Notes under the pieces: generated by a model | Databases searched by the model: none | Told to the model about the DNA's origin: nothing | Seen by the model: the letters and a program-made list of their open reading frames with translations, nothing else | Translations under genes and position numbers: made by a program | NCBI RefSeq assembly: GCF_002102345.1 | Contig: NZ_LQPP01000029.1 | Span: 62,001-126,000, forward strand | DNA from: Mycolicibacterium peregrinum | Lineage (GTDB): Bacteria > Actinomycetota > Actinomycetes > Mycobacteriales > Mycobacteriaceae | DNA length: 64,000 bases | Reading direction: 5' to 3' | Shown: piece by piece, positions 1 through 10,257 of the stretch | Numbering within the stretch: the first letter of the stretch is position 1 | Layout of the letters: every line of letters starts with the position of its first letter

Positions 1-116
1 CAGAGCGGGGAGGTGTCACCACACGATGCATCACGCAGCTGTGATGCCCGGAATTGGAGTCATCTCATGTCTGAGTACACCGTCGACGAGTTGATCGACA
101 GCACGGAGCTGTAGCC
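1..116 (+). other. Leader region of sdaA with a possible 15-codon ORF
   Basis: No recognisable gene lies here. An ATG at 67 follows a GGAG-like ribosome site at about 56-59 and opens a 15-codon frame ending in TAG at 112-114, two bases before the sdaA start. It could be a leader peptide coupled to sdaA, the remnant of a truncated gene, or chance. The same frame is open back to base 1, so it could also be the tail of an upstream gene cut by the window edge. I do not recognise the peptide. Confidence 0.25.
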
Positions 117-1502
117 ATGGCCGTCAGTGTCTTCGACTTGTTCTCGATCGGGATCGGCCCGTCGAGCTCGCACACCGTCGGCCCGATGCGGGCGGCGGGC
201 ATGTTCGCCGACGAACTCGTCGGTCGCGATGTGGTTGACCAGGTCGCCGAGGTCAGGGTGGACCTGTTCGGCTCACTGGCGGCAACCGGTGCCGGCCACG
301 GCACGATGCCGGCCATCCTGCTGGGTCTCGAGGGCTACCGGCCCGAGACGATCGAGACCGACGAGATGGAACGGCGTCTTGCGACCATTCGCGCCGAGAG
401 CAAGATCCTGTTGGCCGGCCGAATCATCATCGGACTGACCGAATCCGACGTGCAGCTGCAGCCGGGCCGCCGGCTCGCCCAGCACCCGAATGCCATGACG
501 TTGACGGCATTCTCGTCCGCTGGTGACCCGGTCTTCCGGGAGACCTACTTCTCCGTGGGCGGGGGCTTCGTCGTCACCGAATCCGAGCCGGACCGGCGCG
601 AGAATGGGGAACCAGACGCCGACGGCTCCTTCCGCTCCGCGGCCGAATTGCTCGCCCTGACCGAACGCGACGGACTGTCGGTGAGCCAGGTGATGATGCG
701 CCGTGAATGTCTGGCCCGAAGTGAAGCCGACGTACGCGACCGTCTCCTGCGGATCCGTGACGTCATGGTCTCGTGTCAGGCCAACGGCATGTCCCGGGGC
801 GGCTACCTGCCCGGCAACCTGATGGTCCGGCGTCGGGCCAAAGACTGGTACGTCCGGCTCAATGCCGAAGACCCGCAGCGTGATCCGGCCTTCGCCGAGG
901 ACTGGGTGAACCTGGTCGCACTCGCGGTCAACGAGGAAAACGCCTCGGGCGGCCGGATCGTGACCGCGCCCACCAACGGTGCCGCCGGGATCATCCCGGC
1001 GGTACTGCACTATGCATTGCGCTACACGCCGGCCGGAATTGCGGATCCCGACGACACGACCGTCCGCTTCCTGCTCACCGCCGGCGCCATCGGGTCGCTG
1101 TACAAGGAGCGCGCATCGATCTCGGGTGCCGAGGTCGGGTGCCAGGGGGAGGTCGGGTCCGCGGCGTCCATGGCTGCCGGAGGGCTGGCCGAGATCCTGG
1201 GCGGAACACCGCGACAGGTCGAGAACGCCGCCGAGATCGCGATGGAACACAGCCTCGGTCTGACCTGTGATCCGATCGGCGGTCTGGTGCAGATCCCGTG
1301 CATCGAACGCAACGCCATCTCGGCGGGTAAGGCGATCAACGCGGCCCGAATGGCACTGCGGGGCGACGGCACCCACCGGGTGAGCCTGGATCAGGTGATC
1401 GAGACGATGCGTGCCACCGGAATGGACATGAGCGCCAAGTACAAGGAGACATCCACCGGTGGCCTGGCGGTCAACGTTGCCGTCAACGTCGTCGAATGCT
1501 GA
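117..1502 (+). CDS. sdaA: L-serine ammonia-lyase (L-serine dehydratase), iron-sulfur type
   Basis: Cytosolic enzyme that converts L-serine to pyruvate and ammonia. The 461 residues fit the fused single-chain bacterial form: a beta domain first (start [20 protein letters not shown], the family's SSSHT signature), then the alpha domain. The three cysteines expected to hold the catalytic 4Fe-4S cluster are visible at about 342 (GCQGE), 384 (LTCDP) and 395 (QIPC), the usual spacing. The ATG at 117 fits the family N-terminus. It lies 179 bases upstream of dnaK on the same strand but is separated by the heat-shock promoter, so it is probably a separate unit. Confidence 0.95.
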   Translation: MAVSVFDLFSIGIGPSSSHTVGPMRAAGMFADELVGRDVVDQVAEVRVDLFGSLAATGAGHGTMPAILLGLEGYRPETIETDEMERRLATIRAESKILLAGRIIIGLTESDVQLQPGRRLAQHPNAMTLTAFSSAGDPVFRETYFSVGGGFVVTESEPDRRENGEPDADGSFRSAAELLALTERDGLSVSQVMMRRECLARSEADVRDRLLRIRDVMVSCQANGMSRGGYLPGNLMVRRRAKDWYVRLNAEDPQRDPAFAEDWVNLVALAVNEENASGGRIVTAPTNGAAGIIPAVLHYALRYTPAGIADPDDTTVRFLLTAGAIGSLYKERASISGAEVGCQGEVGSAASMAAGGLAEILGGTPRQVENAAEIAMEHSLGLTCDPIGGLVQIPCIERNAISAGKAINAARMALRGDGTHRVSLDQVIETMRATGMDMSAKYKETSTGGLAVNVAVNVVEC

Positions 1503-1534
1503 GTTCGGGATCGGCAAAAATTTCCTGGAATCCC

Positions 1535-1561
1535 GGGAACAAAACCCCCAAAACCCCCGTT
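1535..1561 (+). promoter_or_regulatory. SigH-type promoter of the dnaK operon
   Basis: GGGAACA at 1535-1541, 16 bases, then CGTT at 1558-1561: an exact match to the mycobacterial SigH consensus GGGAAYA-N16/17-CGTT. Transcription would start near 1568, just upstream of the first HspR operator. M. tuberculosis dnaK is known to be SigH dependent, so the assignment is well supported, although the start site is inferred. Confidence 0.8.
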
Positions 1562-1578
1562 GACCACTTCGACAGCAA

Positions 1579-1599
1579 GTTGAGTGACAGTGACTCAAG
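1579..1599 (+). promoter_or_regulatory. HAIR operator (HspR-binding inverted repeat) of dnaK
   Basis: GTTGAGT (1579-1585), 7-base spacer, ACTCAAG (1593-1599), against the consensus CTTGAGT-N7-ACTCAAG; only the first base differs. HspR, encoded as the fourth gene of this operon, is known to repress through such sites with DnaK as co-repressor, giving autoregulation. A TTGACA hexamer follows at 1606-1611 and may be the -35 of a second, housekeeping promoter; I see no convincing -10 for it. Confidence 0.85.
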
Positions 1600-1633
1600 T
1601 CTGGGTTGACAATCTATGCCCACCCGGAGCAAG

Positions 1634-1654
1634 CTTGAGCGCAGTCCGCTCAGA
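1634..1654 (+). promoter_or_regulatory. Second, degenerate HAIR-like element
   Basis: CTTGAGC-N7-GCTCAGA with the same 7-base spacing as the first HAIR. The left half matches 6 of 7 consensus positions, the right half 4 of 7. It may be a weaker second HspR site between the promoter and the dnaK ribosome site, or a chance resemblance. Confidence 0.5.
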
Positions 1655-1681
1655 CCCCTATCTGTATCAGGAGGCAACACC

Positions 1682-3534
<1,853 letters not shown>

Positions 3535-3538
<4 letters not shown>

Positions 3539-4176
3539 GCGAGAACGATTCGCACGAGCCGGTGACCATCACCGACAAACGGCGCATCGATCCCGACACC
3601 GGTGAGGTTCGTGAGCAGGCGCCGGCCCCTGGTGGGCCGGCGTCCGCCGCCTCCGATGCCGGTGCGCCGGCGAACGACAGCGACGAGGTTGCCGAGCTCA
3701 AGTCCACGCTGCAACGCGTGAAGGCCGAATACGACAACTATCGCAAGCGGTCACTGCGTGATCAGCAGGTCACCGCCGACCGGGCCAAGGCCACCGTCAT
3801 CAGCCAGCTGCTGGGTGTGCTCGACGACCTGGACCGGGCCCGTAGTCACGGTGACCTGGAATCCGGACCGCTCAAGTCGGTTGCCGACAAGCTCGTCGGT
3901 GCCCTTGAGGGACAGGGTCTTTCCGCGTTCGGCGCGGAGGGTGACGAGTTCGACCCGTCACTGCACGAAGCCGTGCAGCACGAGGGCGAGGGCACCCACC
4001 CCGTCGTCGGAACCGTGATGCGCCGCGGCTACAAGATCGGTGACCAGGTGGTCAGGCACGCCCTCGTCGGCGTGGTCGACACGGTGCCCGATGCCGACTC
4101 CGGCGGTGATTCCCCATCGGGGACAGCGGATAACGCTGACGCCGCAGGTGCTCAGGCCGCAGAATCAGACAATTAG
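3535..4176 (+). CDS. grpE: Nucleotide exchange factor GrpE
   Basis: Releases ADP from DnaK to reset the Hsp70 cycle. 213 residues. The first 60 or so are low-complexity and acidic, as in mycobacterial GrpE, followed by the coiled-coil dimerisation helix ([21 protein letters not shown]) and a C-terminal beta domain with the conserved [12 protein letters not shown] and VLRRGYK-like ([18 protein letters not shown]) signatures. GTG start inside the dnaK stop (GTGA, 4-base overlap) implies translational coupling. The tail after about residue 185 is disordered. Second gene of the dnaK-grpE-dnaJ-hspR operon. Confidence 0.97.
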
Positions 4177-4213
4177 TCCATCCAACTAGAGAGAAGAGGT
4201 AAGGAGGTGGCGC

Positions 4214-5380
4214 ATGGCCCAACGCGAGTGGGTCGAGAAGGACTTCTATAAAGAACTCGGCGTCTCCTCTGACGCCAGCGCCGACGAGATCAAGAAGGCC
4301 TACCGGAAACTGGCCTCTGAACTGCATCCCGACCGCAATCCCGATGCGGGAGCGGCAGAGCGGTTCAAGGCGGTTTCCGAGGCGAACAGTGTTCTGTCGG
4401 ACCCCGCGAAGCGCAAGGAGTATGACGAGACCCGCCGGTTGTTCGCCGGGGGTGGGCGTCGGTTCAACCAGGGCGGGAACTTCAGTGGCGGATTCGGTTC
4501 CGACGGAGCCGAATTCAACCTGGGCGACCTGTTCGATGCGGCCGGCCAGAGCGGCGGCGCGAACATCGGTGACCTCTTCGGCGGGCTGTTCGGGCGCGGT
4601 GCACAACCGCGGCCGAGCCGACCCCGCCGGGGCAATGATCTGGAAACCGAAACCGAGCTGTCCTTCCTGGAAGCCACCAAGGGCGTGGCCATGCCGCTGC
4701 GGCTGACCAGCCCGGCACCGTGCACCAACTGCCACGGCAGCGGTGCGCGGCCGGGAACCAGCCCCAAGGTATGCCCGAACTGCAACGGCTCTGGTGTGGT
4801 CAACCGCAACCAGGGGGCGTTCGGGTTCTCCGAGCCCTGCACCGAATGCCGGGGCAGCGGTTCGATCATCGAGCACCCGTGTGCCGAATGCCAGGGCACC
4901 GGCGTCACCACCCGGACCCGCACGATCAACGTGCGGATCCCACCGGGCGTCGAGGACGGTCAGCGAATTCGGCTGGCCGGCCAGGGTGAGGCCGGGCTAC
5001 GGGGTGCGCCCTCGGGCGACCTCTACGTCACCGTTCACGTGCGTCCCGACAAGGTGTTCGGGCGTGACGGCGACGACCTGACAGTGAGCGTTCCGGTCAG
5101 TTTCCACGAATTGGCTCTTGGGACAACGCTTTCCGTTCCCACCCTGGAAGGCAAGGTCGGTGTGCGGGTGCCCAAGGGTACCTCCGACGGCCGGATCCTG
5201 CGGGTGCGCGGGCGCGGGGTGCCCAAGCGCTCCGGCGGCCACGGTGACCTGCTGGTCACGGTGAAGGTCGCAGTGCCGCCGAACCTGGAAGGCGAAGCGG
5301 CAGAAGCGCTGGAGGCATATGCGAAAGCCGAACGGGCCAGTGGTTTCGATCCGCGGGCCGGATGGGCGGGCAACATATGA
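4214..5380 (+). CDS. dnaJ: Co-chaperone DnaJ (DnaJ1)
   Basis: Hsp40 partner that delivers unfolded substrates and stimulates DnaK ATPase. 388 residues of the full type I layout: J domain about 10-75 with HPD near residue 38; Gly/Phe-rich linker 80-140; zinc-binding region about 169-230 with four CxxCxGxG repeats ([32 protein letters not shown]); C-terminal substrate-binding domains. Strong ribosome site AAGGAGG just upstream of the ATG. It ends overlapping hspR by 4 bases. Mycobacteria normally have a second dnaJ elsewhere; operon position identifies this one as DnaJ1. Confidence 0.97.
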   Translation: MAQREWVEKDFYKELGVSSDASADEIKKAYRKLASELHPDRNPDAGAAERFKAVSEANSVLSDPAKRKEYDETRRLFAGGGRRFNQGGNFSGGFGSDGAEFNLGDLFDAAGQSGGANIGDLFGGLFGRGAQPRPSRPRRGNDLETETELSFLEATKGVAMPLRLTSPAPCTNCHGSGARPGTSPKVCPNCNGSGVVNRNQGAFGFSEPCTECRGSGSIIEHPCAECQGTGVTTRTRTINVRIPPGVEDGQRIRLAGQGEAGLRGAPSGDLYVTVHVRPDKVFGRDGDDLTVSVPVSFHELALGTTLSVPTLEGKVGVRVPKGTSDGRILRVRGRGVPKRSGGHGDLLVTVKVAVPPNLEGEAAEALEAYAKAERASGFDPRAGWAGNI

Positions 5381-5751
5381 GCCAGCGGAAAGAGGAAGCC
5401 CGTACGTTCTTGATCTCGGTGGCCGCCGAGCTGGCCGGTATGCATGCGCAGACCCTGCGCACATACGACCGGCTCGGCCTGGTCAGCCCGCAGCGCAGTT
5501 CCGGCGGCGGGCGTCGCTACTCCGAACGTGACGTCGACCTGCTCCGTGAGGTGCAGCGGCTGTCACAGGACGAGGGCGTCAACCTCGCCGGGATCAAGCG
5601 CATCATCGAACTGACCAATCAGGTCGACGCGCTGCGCACGCGGGTCGCCGAGTTGACTCAACAGGTCGATCAACTCACCGACCAGCGGCGCGACGTTTCG
5701 GTGGCGTCGAAAGCGGTCGTCCTGTGGCAGCCGCGCCGAGGTGCGCGCTAG
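5377..5751 (+). CDS. hspR: Heat-shock repressor HspR (MerR family)
   Basis: Represses the dnaK operon and clpB by binding HAIR inverted repeats. 124 residues with an N-terminal MerR winged helix-turn-helix ([20 protein letters not shown], then [14 protein letters not shown]) and a C-terminal coiled coil (about 70-105) carrying hydrophobic heptads. I chose the ATG at 5377, which overlaps the dnaJ stop (ATGA), over an in-frame ATG at 5362 inside dnaJ. The stop codon interlocks with that of the convergent downstream gene. Being in the operon it represses, it closes a feedback loop. Confidence 0.95.
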   Translation: MSQRKEEARTFLISVAAELAGMHAQTLRTYDRLGLVSPQRSSGGGRRYSERDVDLLREVQRLSQDEGVNLAGIKRIIELTNQVDALRTRVAELTQQVDQLTDQRRDVSVASKAVVLWQPRRGAR

Positions 5752-6650
5752 CCCACTCTGATCGAAAAGGTGGCCGTCTCCGGACTTCCGGGGGCGGCCA
5801 TTCTGTAGTTTCCGCGGTGTAGTGCGTCGGTCGGTGCGGACATCGGCTCGATGCCCACCACGCTGTCGCTGCCCGGCGCGAACAGCTGCGCTGCGGTGTA
5901 GCCCGCGTCGAAGGTGACCTCCACGCGGCGGTCCCCACCGGACAGTGCGAACACCGCCCCCGGCTCGACATCGTCGAATCCGTCGTCCAGTTCGGTGGTA
6001 CCGAGGCGTTGCGTCCCACCCGGCCACTCCCGTGATTCGCCGGTGGGTAGGCCCCGCTCATCCACGAGCAGGTGCCGCATGGCGGGGGACTGCAACTGCC
6101 AATCTTCGCGCGGCACATCGGGAATCGTCACGTACGGGTGATAGCCGTAGCACAGCGGCACCGATGTATCGGCGGTCGCCGCCACCGTGGTGGACACGGT
6201 CAGGGTCCGGCCGCTCAGCGTCACCGCCATGGTCAGGCGGTGAGGGAACGGGAACGTCGCCAGCCGGCCGGGTTCGGCGGCCCAGTCCAGCTCGGCTGTC
6301 AGCGTGTTCCCGGTTTGGTCGATCACCTGCCAGTCCGGATTGGCGGCCAGCACACCGTGCATCGGCGCCCCATGCGCGTCAGCACGCACACCGTTGACCC
6401 CGGGTGTCACCCGCACGGTGGTGTCGTCGACACGGTACTCGTTGGCGCTCAGTCGGTTTGCCCACGGATACAGGATGGGAATCCCCATGGTCTTGCCGTC
6501 GGCGATATAGGCGTGCAGACCGCGCCGCTGGCCCAGATACTCGACGGCGCCGTCGGCCAACGACGTGCAGACCATCCCTGCACCCGGCACATAGGTGGCC
6601 GTCAGTGACGACGAGGGGTCAGACAAGGTGACTGGTTGAACCTCGGCCAT
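5748..6650 (-). CDS. Aldose 1-epimerase family protein
   Basis: 300 residues of a galactose-mutarotase-like beta-sandwich, a family that interconverts alpha and beta anomers of sugars or hexose 6-phosphates. Family landmarks are PILYPWANRLS (substrate-binding Arg in a WxNR-type motif), GVLAANPDWQV, the CYGYHPYVTIPD segment with the catalytic His, and IEPMSAPTDAL with the conserved Glu near the end. The exact sugar is unknown. It starts 20 bases after the flavohemoglobin gene on the same strand, so the two and the upstream membrane-protein gene probably form an operon. Its stop interlocks by 4 bases with that of hspR. Confidence 0.85.
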   Translation of the reverse strand: MAEVQPVTLSDPSSSLTATYVPGAGMVCTSLADGAVEYLGQRRGLHAYIADGKTMGIPILYPWANRLSANEYRVDDTTVRVTPGVNGVRADAHGAPMHGVLAANPDWQVIDQTGNTLTAELDWAAEPGRLATFPFPHRLTMAVTLSGRTLTVSTTVAATADTSVPLCYGYHPYVTIPDVPREDWQLQSPAMRHLLVDERGLPTGESREWPGGTQRLGTTELDDGFDDVEPGAVFALSGGDRRVEVTFDAGYTAAQLFAPGSDSVVGIEPMSAPTDALHRGNYRMAAPGSPETATFSIRVG

Positions 6651-6670
6651 GCCCGCCAGTCTGGCATGCG

Positions 6671-7837
6671 TCAGCGCGTCAGCGGGTCGTGCTGGATGCG
6701 CTCGGCCGGTGCACCTCGCTCAACCAGCGCGGCCTTGGTCGCGGTGACCATGTCCGGTCCACCGCAGATGAGAATCTGCCGATCACCCCAGTTGCCGAAT
6801 TTCGTCACGACCTCGGCCAGCGTGCCGGTCTGGCGCACGTGTAGCCCGCGCGGCGGCCGCACGTCGGGATACTGGCCGGCCCACGGCGGATCGGTGCTGT
6901 ACTCCGACACCGGGGTGACCGACAGCCACGGATTGGTCGAGGCGATGTGCCACAGCGTCTTCAGGTCGTACAGGTCGCACGGATAGCGGGCACCGAAGAA
7001 CAGGTGCACGCGGGGATTCTCGCCGTGCAGCGTCATGTCCATGATGATGGTGCGCAGCGGGGCCAGGCCAGTGCTGCCCGCCACCATCAGCACATCTTCG
7101 CCATCGCGGTCGACCTGCAGGCCGCCGTGCGGGCTGGACAGGCGCCAACGGTCGCCGATCTTGGTCTCGGCGACAACGGCAGTGCTCACCATGCCGCCGG
7201 GGACGGACCGGACGTGGAACTCGATGGCCCCCGAGCGGTCCGAGGGAATGGCCGGGCTCAGATAGCGCCAGCGTCGCGGCCACTGGGGCACCTGGACCGT
7301 GACATATTGACCGGGGTAGTAGAACAGCGCCTGGTCGAGCTGCAGCCGGATCACCGAGACATCGCGGGTGACCCGGTGGTGCTCGATCACAGTGCCGTCG
7401 CAATACGCCGGGGAGTCCTCGGCGTCGGCGGCCCCGCGCATCACCCCGATGATCAGCGCCACGGCATCGCGGGTGGTCTCGGCCAGGGCTTCGTCCCAAT
7501 CGGCCTCGAGGTGGTCGTGCAGCGCGTTGAACAGCGCTTCCTGCATCGAGTCGTAATGACTCTGCGTCACACCGTATTTGCGGTGGTCTCTGCCGAGCTG
7601 AGCCAGGAACGCCACCGGCTCCTCGGCCCGCTGGGCGATCAATTCTCCGAACAGCCAGGTCAGCGCGCGGGCGAAGACCTTGCGCTGGCCTTCCATATCG
7701 GGGGGAAACAGATCGCGGGCCGAGAGGTCGGTGGCGAACCAGCGTGTGTAGAAATCGCGGATCAGCGGCTCTGAGCCCTGCGCGAGGTCGACGGCGTTCT
7801 GGAGTGTCTCCAGTGCTGCACGGTCATCGAGGCCCAC
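6671..7837 (-). CDS. Type II flavohemoglobin-like protein (globin plus FAD/NAD reductase)
   Basis: 388 residues: globin domain about 1-140, FAD-binding barrel about 150-250 and NAD(P)-binding domain to the end. The proximal His is visible at 85 (GRDHRKYGV), a Tyr at 30 and Gln at 51 lie where B10 and E7 are expected, the FAD motif reads RYLS near 190, and AGSTGLAPLRT and ICGGPDMV mark the nucleotide site. The M. tuberculosis homologue Rv0385, also beside clpB, is a type II flavohemoglobin reported to bind D-lactate and act in electron transfer rather than as a plain NO dioxygenase. GTG start; it overlaps the upstream membrane-protein gene by 14 bases. Confidence 0.85.
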   Translation of the reverse strand: MGLDDRAALETLQNAVDLAQGSEPLIRDFYTRWFATDLSARDLFPPDMEGQRKVFARALTWLFGELIAQRAEEPVAFLAQLGRDHRKYGVTQSHYDSMQEALFNALHDHLEADWDEALAETTRDAVALIIGVMRGAADAEDSPAYCDGTVIEHHRVTRDVSVIRLQLDQALFYYPGQYVTVQVPQWPRRWRYLSPAIPSDRSGAIEFHVRSVPGGMVSTAVVAETKIGDRWRLSSPHGGLQVDRDGEDVLMVAGSTGLAPLRTIIMDMTLHGENPRVHLFFGARYPCDLYDLKTLWHIASTNPWLSVTPVSEYSTDPPWAGQYPDVRPPRGLHVRQTGTLAEVVTKFGNWGDRQILICGGPDMVTATKAALVERGAPAERIQHDPLTR

Positions 7838-8855
7838 GGAGCTGCATCATAGGCGCGGAGCGGCTCGGGCGCCGTAAAGCGGCCATGATCACCAATGACA
7901 GGCCGACGATGACCCAGCAACCGAGCACGATGATCGCCGAGTCGGCCCCGGCTCCGTCGAAGTAGGCGGTGGACCGCAGCAGCGTCGCGGTGGCTCCCTG
8001 CGGCAGCAGCTGGCCGAGTTGACCCCAGCCTGCCGGCAGCATCTCCGGCGCTGCGGTCAGTCCGGACAGCGGGTTGCCGAGTAGCAGGGCCAGCGCCGCA
8101 CCCACGCCCAAACCGACTTTGCCGAACATCGATCCCAAACCGAGCATGAACAATCCGGCGGCAGCGATTCCCAAGGTCAGGCCTGCGGCCACGCCCCACA
8201 AGTTCGAGTCGATCGAACCGAAGACGTAACGCAGCAGGGCTGCCACCGTGACGCCGGCGAGTGCGGAGAACACGATGGTCGCCGTCAGGCGGGTCCACAC
8301 CTCACGGCGCAGTGCCAGGGTCAGTGCGACAGCAGGCAGCATCCCGGCCAGTGTGATCGGCAGGGCAGAGGCGGCCAGCCCGGTCCCGCGCGGATCCTGG
8401 GCGGTCGGCGGGGCCAGGTCTTCGGTGTGCAGGGTCAGTCCCGAGTGGGCCGCGATGCCGCCACCGATCTGGGTGAGCAGCTGTGCGACGGCCGGGCTGC
8501 CTCCGGTCGCGGTCAGCATGGTCGGGCCATCGGGGCCGAAGGCGATGCCGCCGTAGACGTTTCGGTTGAGGATCGCCTCCCGCAGGGTGGCCTCGCCGGG
8601 GTAGTAGGTGACCTTGAACGCACCGGGGGCCTGCTGTTCGAGTTTTTCGGCGACCTGGCTGGTTGCGGCCTGGGGGCCCGCCGCACCGATCGGGATCTGG
8701 TGGGGCTTGGAGCGTGAGGCGGGCAGGGCGAAGGCGATCGCCACGATGGCGATCGCGACGGTCAGGGCGGCGACGATGCCCATGGCGCGCAGGGCGGCGG
8801 GGGGAGCGTGTTCGGGTGCCGCGTGGTGGGGCGTGGAGACCTGTGTCGAGAGCAT
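7824..8855 (-). CDS. YhgE/Pip-like or ABC-2-type integral membrane protein
   Basis: 343 residues: a TM segment at about 24-46, an extracytoplasmic domain of about 110 residues (from HQIPIGAAGPQ to TEDLAPP), then five hydrophobic segments from about 165 to 330 and a basic tail. This layout resembles YhgE/Pip and ABC-2 permease proteins; there is no ATPase gene beside it, so transport is not established. ATG start with AGAGGGA upstream. It is divergent from a TetR gene, and a perfect palindrome between them overlaps the likely -35 of this gene, so the TetR protein is the probable repressor. Confidence 0.75.
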   Translation of the reverse strand: MLSTQVSTPHHAAPEHAPPAALRAMGIVAALTVAIAIVAIAFALPASRSKPHQIPIGAAGPQAATSQVAEKLEQQAPGAFKVTYYPGEATLREAILNRNVYGGIAFGPDGPTMLTATGGSPAVAQLLTQIGGGIAAHSGLTLHTEDLAPPTAQDPRGTGLAASALPITLAGMLPAVALTLALRREVWTRLTATIVFSALAGVTVAALLRYVFGSIDSNLWGVAAGLTLGIAAAGLFMLGLGSMFGKVGLGVGAALALLLGNPLSGLTAAPEMLPAGWGQLGQLLPQGATATLLRSTAYFDGAGADSAIIVLGCWVIVGLSLVIMAALRRPSRSAPMMQLRGPR

Positions 8856-8922
8856 CGTTTCCCTCTTTTCATCCGACGTTGAATTAATCGGTTGATGTGA
8901 GGATAAGGCCTGCGTGGGCTAA

Positions 8923-8942
8923 ATTTCAATAGTGGTTGAAAT
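8923..8942. promoter_or_regulatory. TetR operator between membrane-protein and regulator genes
   Basis: Perfect inverted repeat ATTTCAA-N6-TTGAAAT, 14 bases before the TetR start. On the minus strand TTGAAA (8929-8924) is a plausible -35, with TATCCT (8905-8900) 18 bases further as a weak -10 for the membrane-protein gene. A bound dimer would block that promoter and could also autoregulate the TetR gene. Confidence 0.7.
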
Positions 8943-8956
8943 GATAGTGTCGACGT

Positions 8957-9586
8957 ATGGCTTCACCAGGGGAAATGACGAAGCGGCGGGGGCGCCGCCA
9001 GGGCGACCCGGTGTCCCGCGACGCGGTGCTCGCAGCAGCCAAGCAGCGCTTCGCGGCCGAGGGGTACGAGAAGACGACGCTGCGGTCTATTGCTTCCGAC
9101 GCGCATGTCGACGCGTCGATGGTGCTCTACCTGTTCGGGTCGAAGGCCGACCTGTTCCGGGAGTCGCTGCGGCTGATCCTCGATCCCGACGTGCTGGTGG
9201 CCGCCCTCGAAGGGCCCGAGGCGGAGATCGGCGAACGGATGGTCCGTACCTACCTGAAGATGTGGGAATCACCCGACACCGCAGCCAGCATGCGAGTGAT
9301 GCTGCAGTCCGCGACATCGAATTCCGATGCGCACGTGGCTTTTCGAACATTCATGCAGGACTATGTGCTCGTCGCGGTGTCAGGTGTGCTTGGTGGCGGC
9401 GAGCAGGCTCGATTGCGGGCCATGCTCGCCGCATCGAATCTGGTCGGTACCGCGATGCTGCGGTATGTGATGGCCGTGCCGCCGATGGCGACCTTGTCCG
9501 GCGAGGAGGTCGTGCGCCTACTCGCGCCGACGGTGACTCGCTATCTCACCGCCGATGCGGCGGAGTTGGGGTTGCCGGAGTTGTAG
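8957..9586 (+). CDS. TetR/AcrR family transcriptional regulator
   Basis: 209 residues: a basic N-terminal arm (TKRRGRRQGDP), TetR helix-turn-helix at about 25-65 (FAAEGYEKTTLRSIASDAHV then LYLFGSKADLF), and a helical ligand-binding domain of unrecognised specificity. Divergent from the YhgE-like gene with a perfect palindrome in the shared promoter, the usual layout for a local repressor of an efflux or membrane-stress gene. The ATG at 8957 is followed in frame by another at codon 7. Confidence 0.9.
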   Translation: MASPGEMTKRRGRRQGDPVSRDAVLAAAKQRFAAEGYEKTTLRSIASDAHVDASMVLYLFGSKADLFRESLRLILDPDVLVAALEGPEAEIGERMVRTYLKMWESPDTAASMRVMLQSATSNSDAHVAFRTFMQDYVLVAVSGVLGGGEQARLRAMLAASNLVGTAMLRYVMAVPPMATLSGEEVVRLLAPTVTRYLTADAAELGLPEL

Positions 9587-9596
9587 GCCGCGGCCC

Positions 9597-10226
9597 TCAG
9601 CCGCCCTCGAACTGATTCTGGCCCAATGTATTCACGAAAGTAGGGCCGCGGCGGTCGAGTTCATCTCGGTATTTGTCGGCCCAGGTGCCGAATGGCTTGT
9701 GTGCCAGGTATTCATTGCGGAACCGGTCGTCCTCGGAAACCTCCGAAACGCAGAATGACGGAATGGCCAGATCGACAACCGGCCCGCCGCGTTCGACTTC
9801 GGAGAGCAATAGCGGTGCGTTCCGGCCCAGGAACTGGTCGATGATCCAGCCGTCCTCGCCGAGCCACATCGAATAGCGAACCTTGGCAACCACATGTTCG
9901 GATCGACCGACGATCTGCGCCGCGATCAATGGATCGAGCTCGCGTTCAGCCTCGTATCGGGTGCCGCCGACGGCGGGACCTTTCGCAGTCATCGTCCCGA
10001 GCGATTCGTCCCCCAATGTCGCTACGAGCTCGGCGGGAGCGCCGCCCAATTCTGCGGGTGCGGGACCCTGGACGCGAACGCGGACCGCATATCCGTCGGA
10101 AGCGAACAGATATGCCTGGACGATCAGTGCAGGTGCGGGATCCGATGCTGCCACTGCGGGCAATTCGCGGACAAAGAACTTCCGCTCGAATTCGAAATCA
10201 CCGAAACCAGATTCGGACATGCGCAC
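9597..10226 (-). CDS. CYTH domain protein (triphosphate tunnel metalloenzyme family)
   Basis: 209 residues. The defining ExExK signature is at residues 12-16 (EFERK), followed by a beta-rich domain with basic and acidic strand residues (YAVRVRV, YEAERELD, VAKVRYSMWL, WIIDQFLG, LLLSEVE) typical of the tunnel. Family members hydrolyse inorganic or organic triphosphates with a divalent metal; the substrate here is unknown. GGGAG lies 10 bases before the GTG at 10226; an ATG two codons later is the alternative. It is 31 bases after the GAP-family gene and convergent with the TetR gene. Confidence 0.8.
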   Translation of the reverse strand: MRMSESGFGDFEFERKFFVRELPAVAASDPAPALIVQAYLFASDGYAVRVRVQGPAPAELGGAPAELVATLGDESLGTMTAKGPAVGGTRYEAERELDPLIAAQIVGRSEHVVAKVRYSMWLGEDGWIIDQFLGRNAPLLLSEVERGGPVVDLAIPSFCVSEVSEDDRFRNEYLAHKPFGTWADKYRDELDRRGPTFVNTLGQNQFEGG

Positions 10227-10257
10227 ACCGTAGCGTCTCCCGCGCCGAATACGTCGC

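Noticed and set aside
1519..1540. A terminator after sdaA at the TTCC...GGAA sequence
   Set aside because: Only about four base pairs can form and no other terminator feature is seen; this stretch also holds the SigH -35.
273..1598. A long minus-strand frame over sdaA, and similar ones over dnaK (1721-3169) and clpB (13434-14957)
   Set aside because: Each mirrors a well-identified gene, is rich in Arg, Gly and His, and has no ribosome site or domain.
1606..1634. A complete housekeeping promoter for dnaK from TTGACA at 1606
   Set aside because: No acceptable -10 lies 16-18 bases downstream (GCAAGC); kept only as a note under the HAIR entry.
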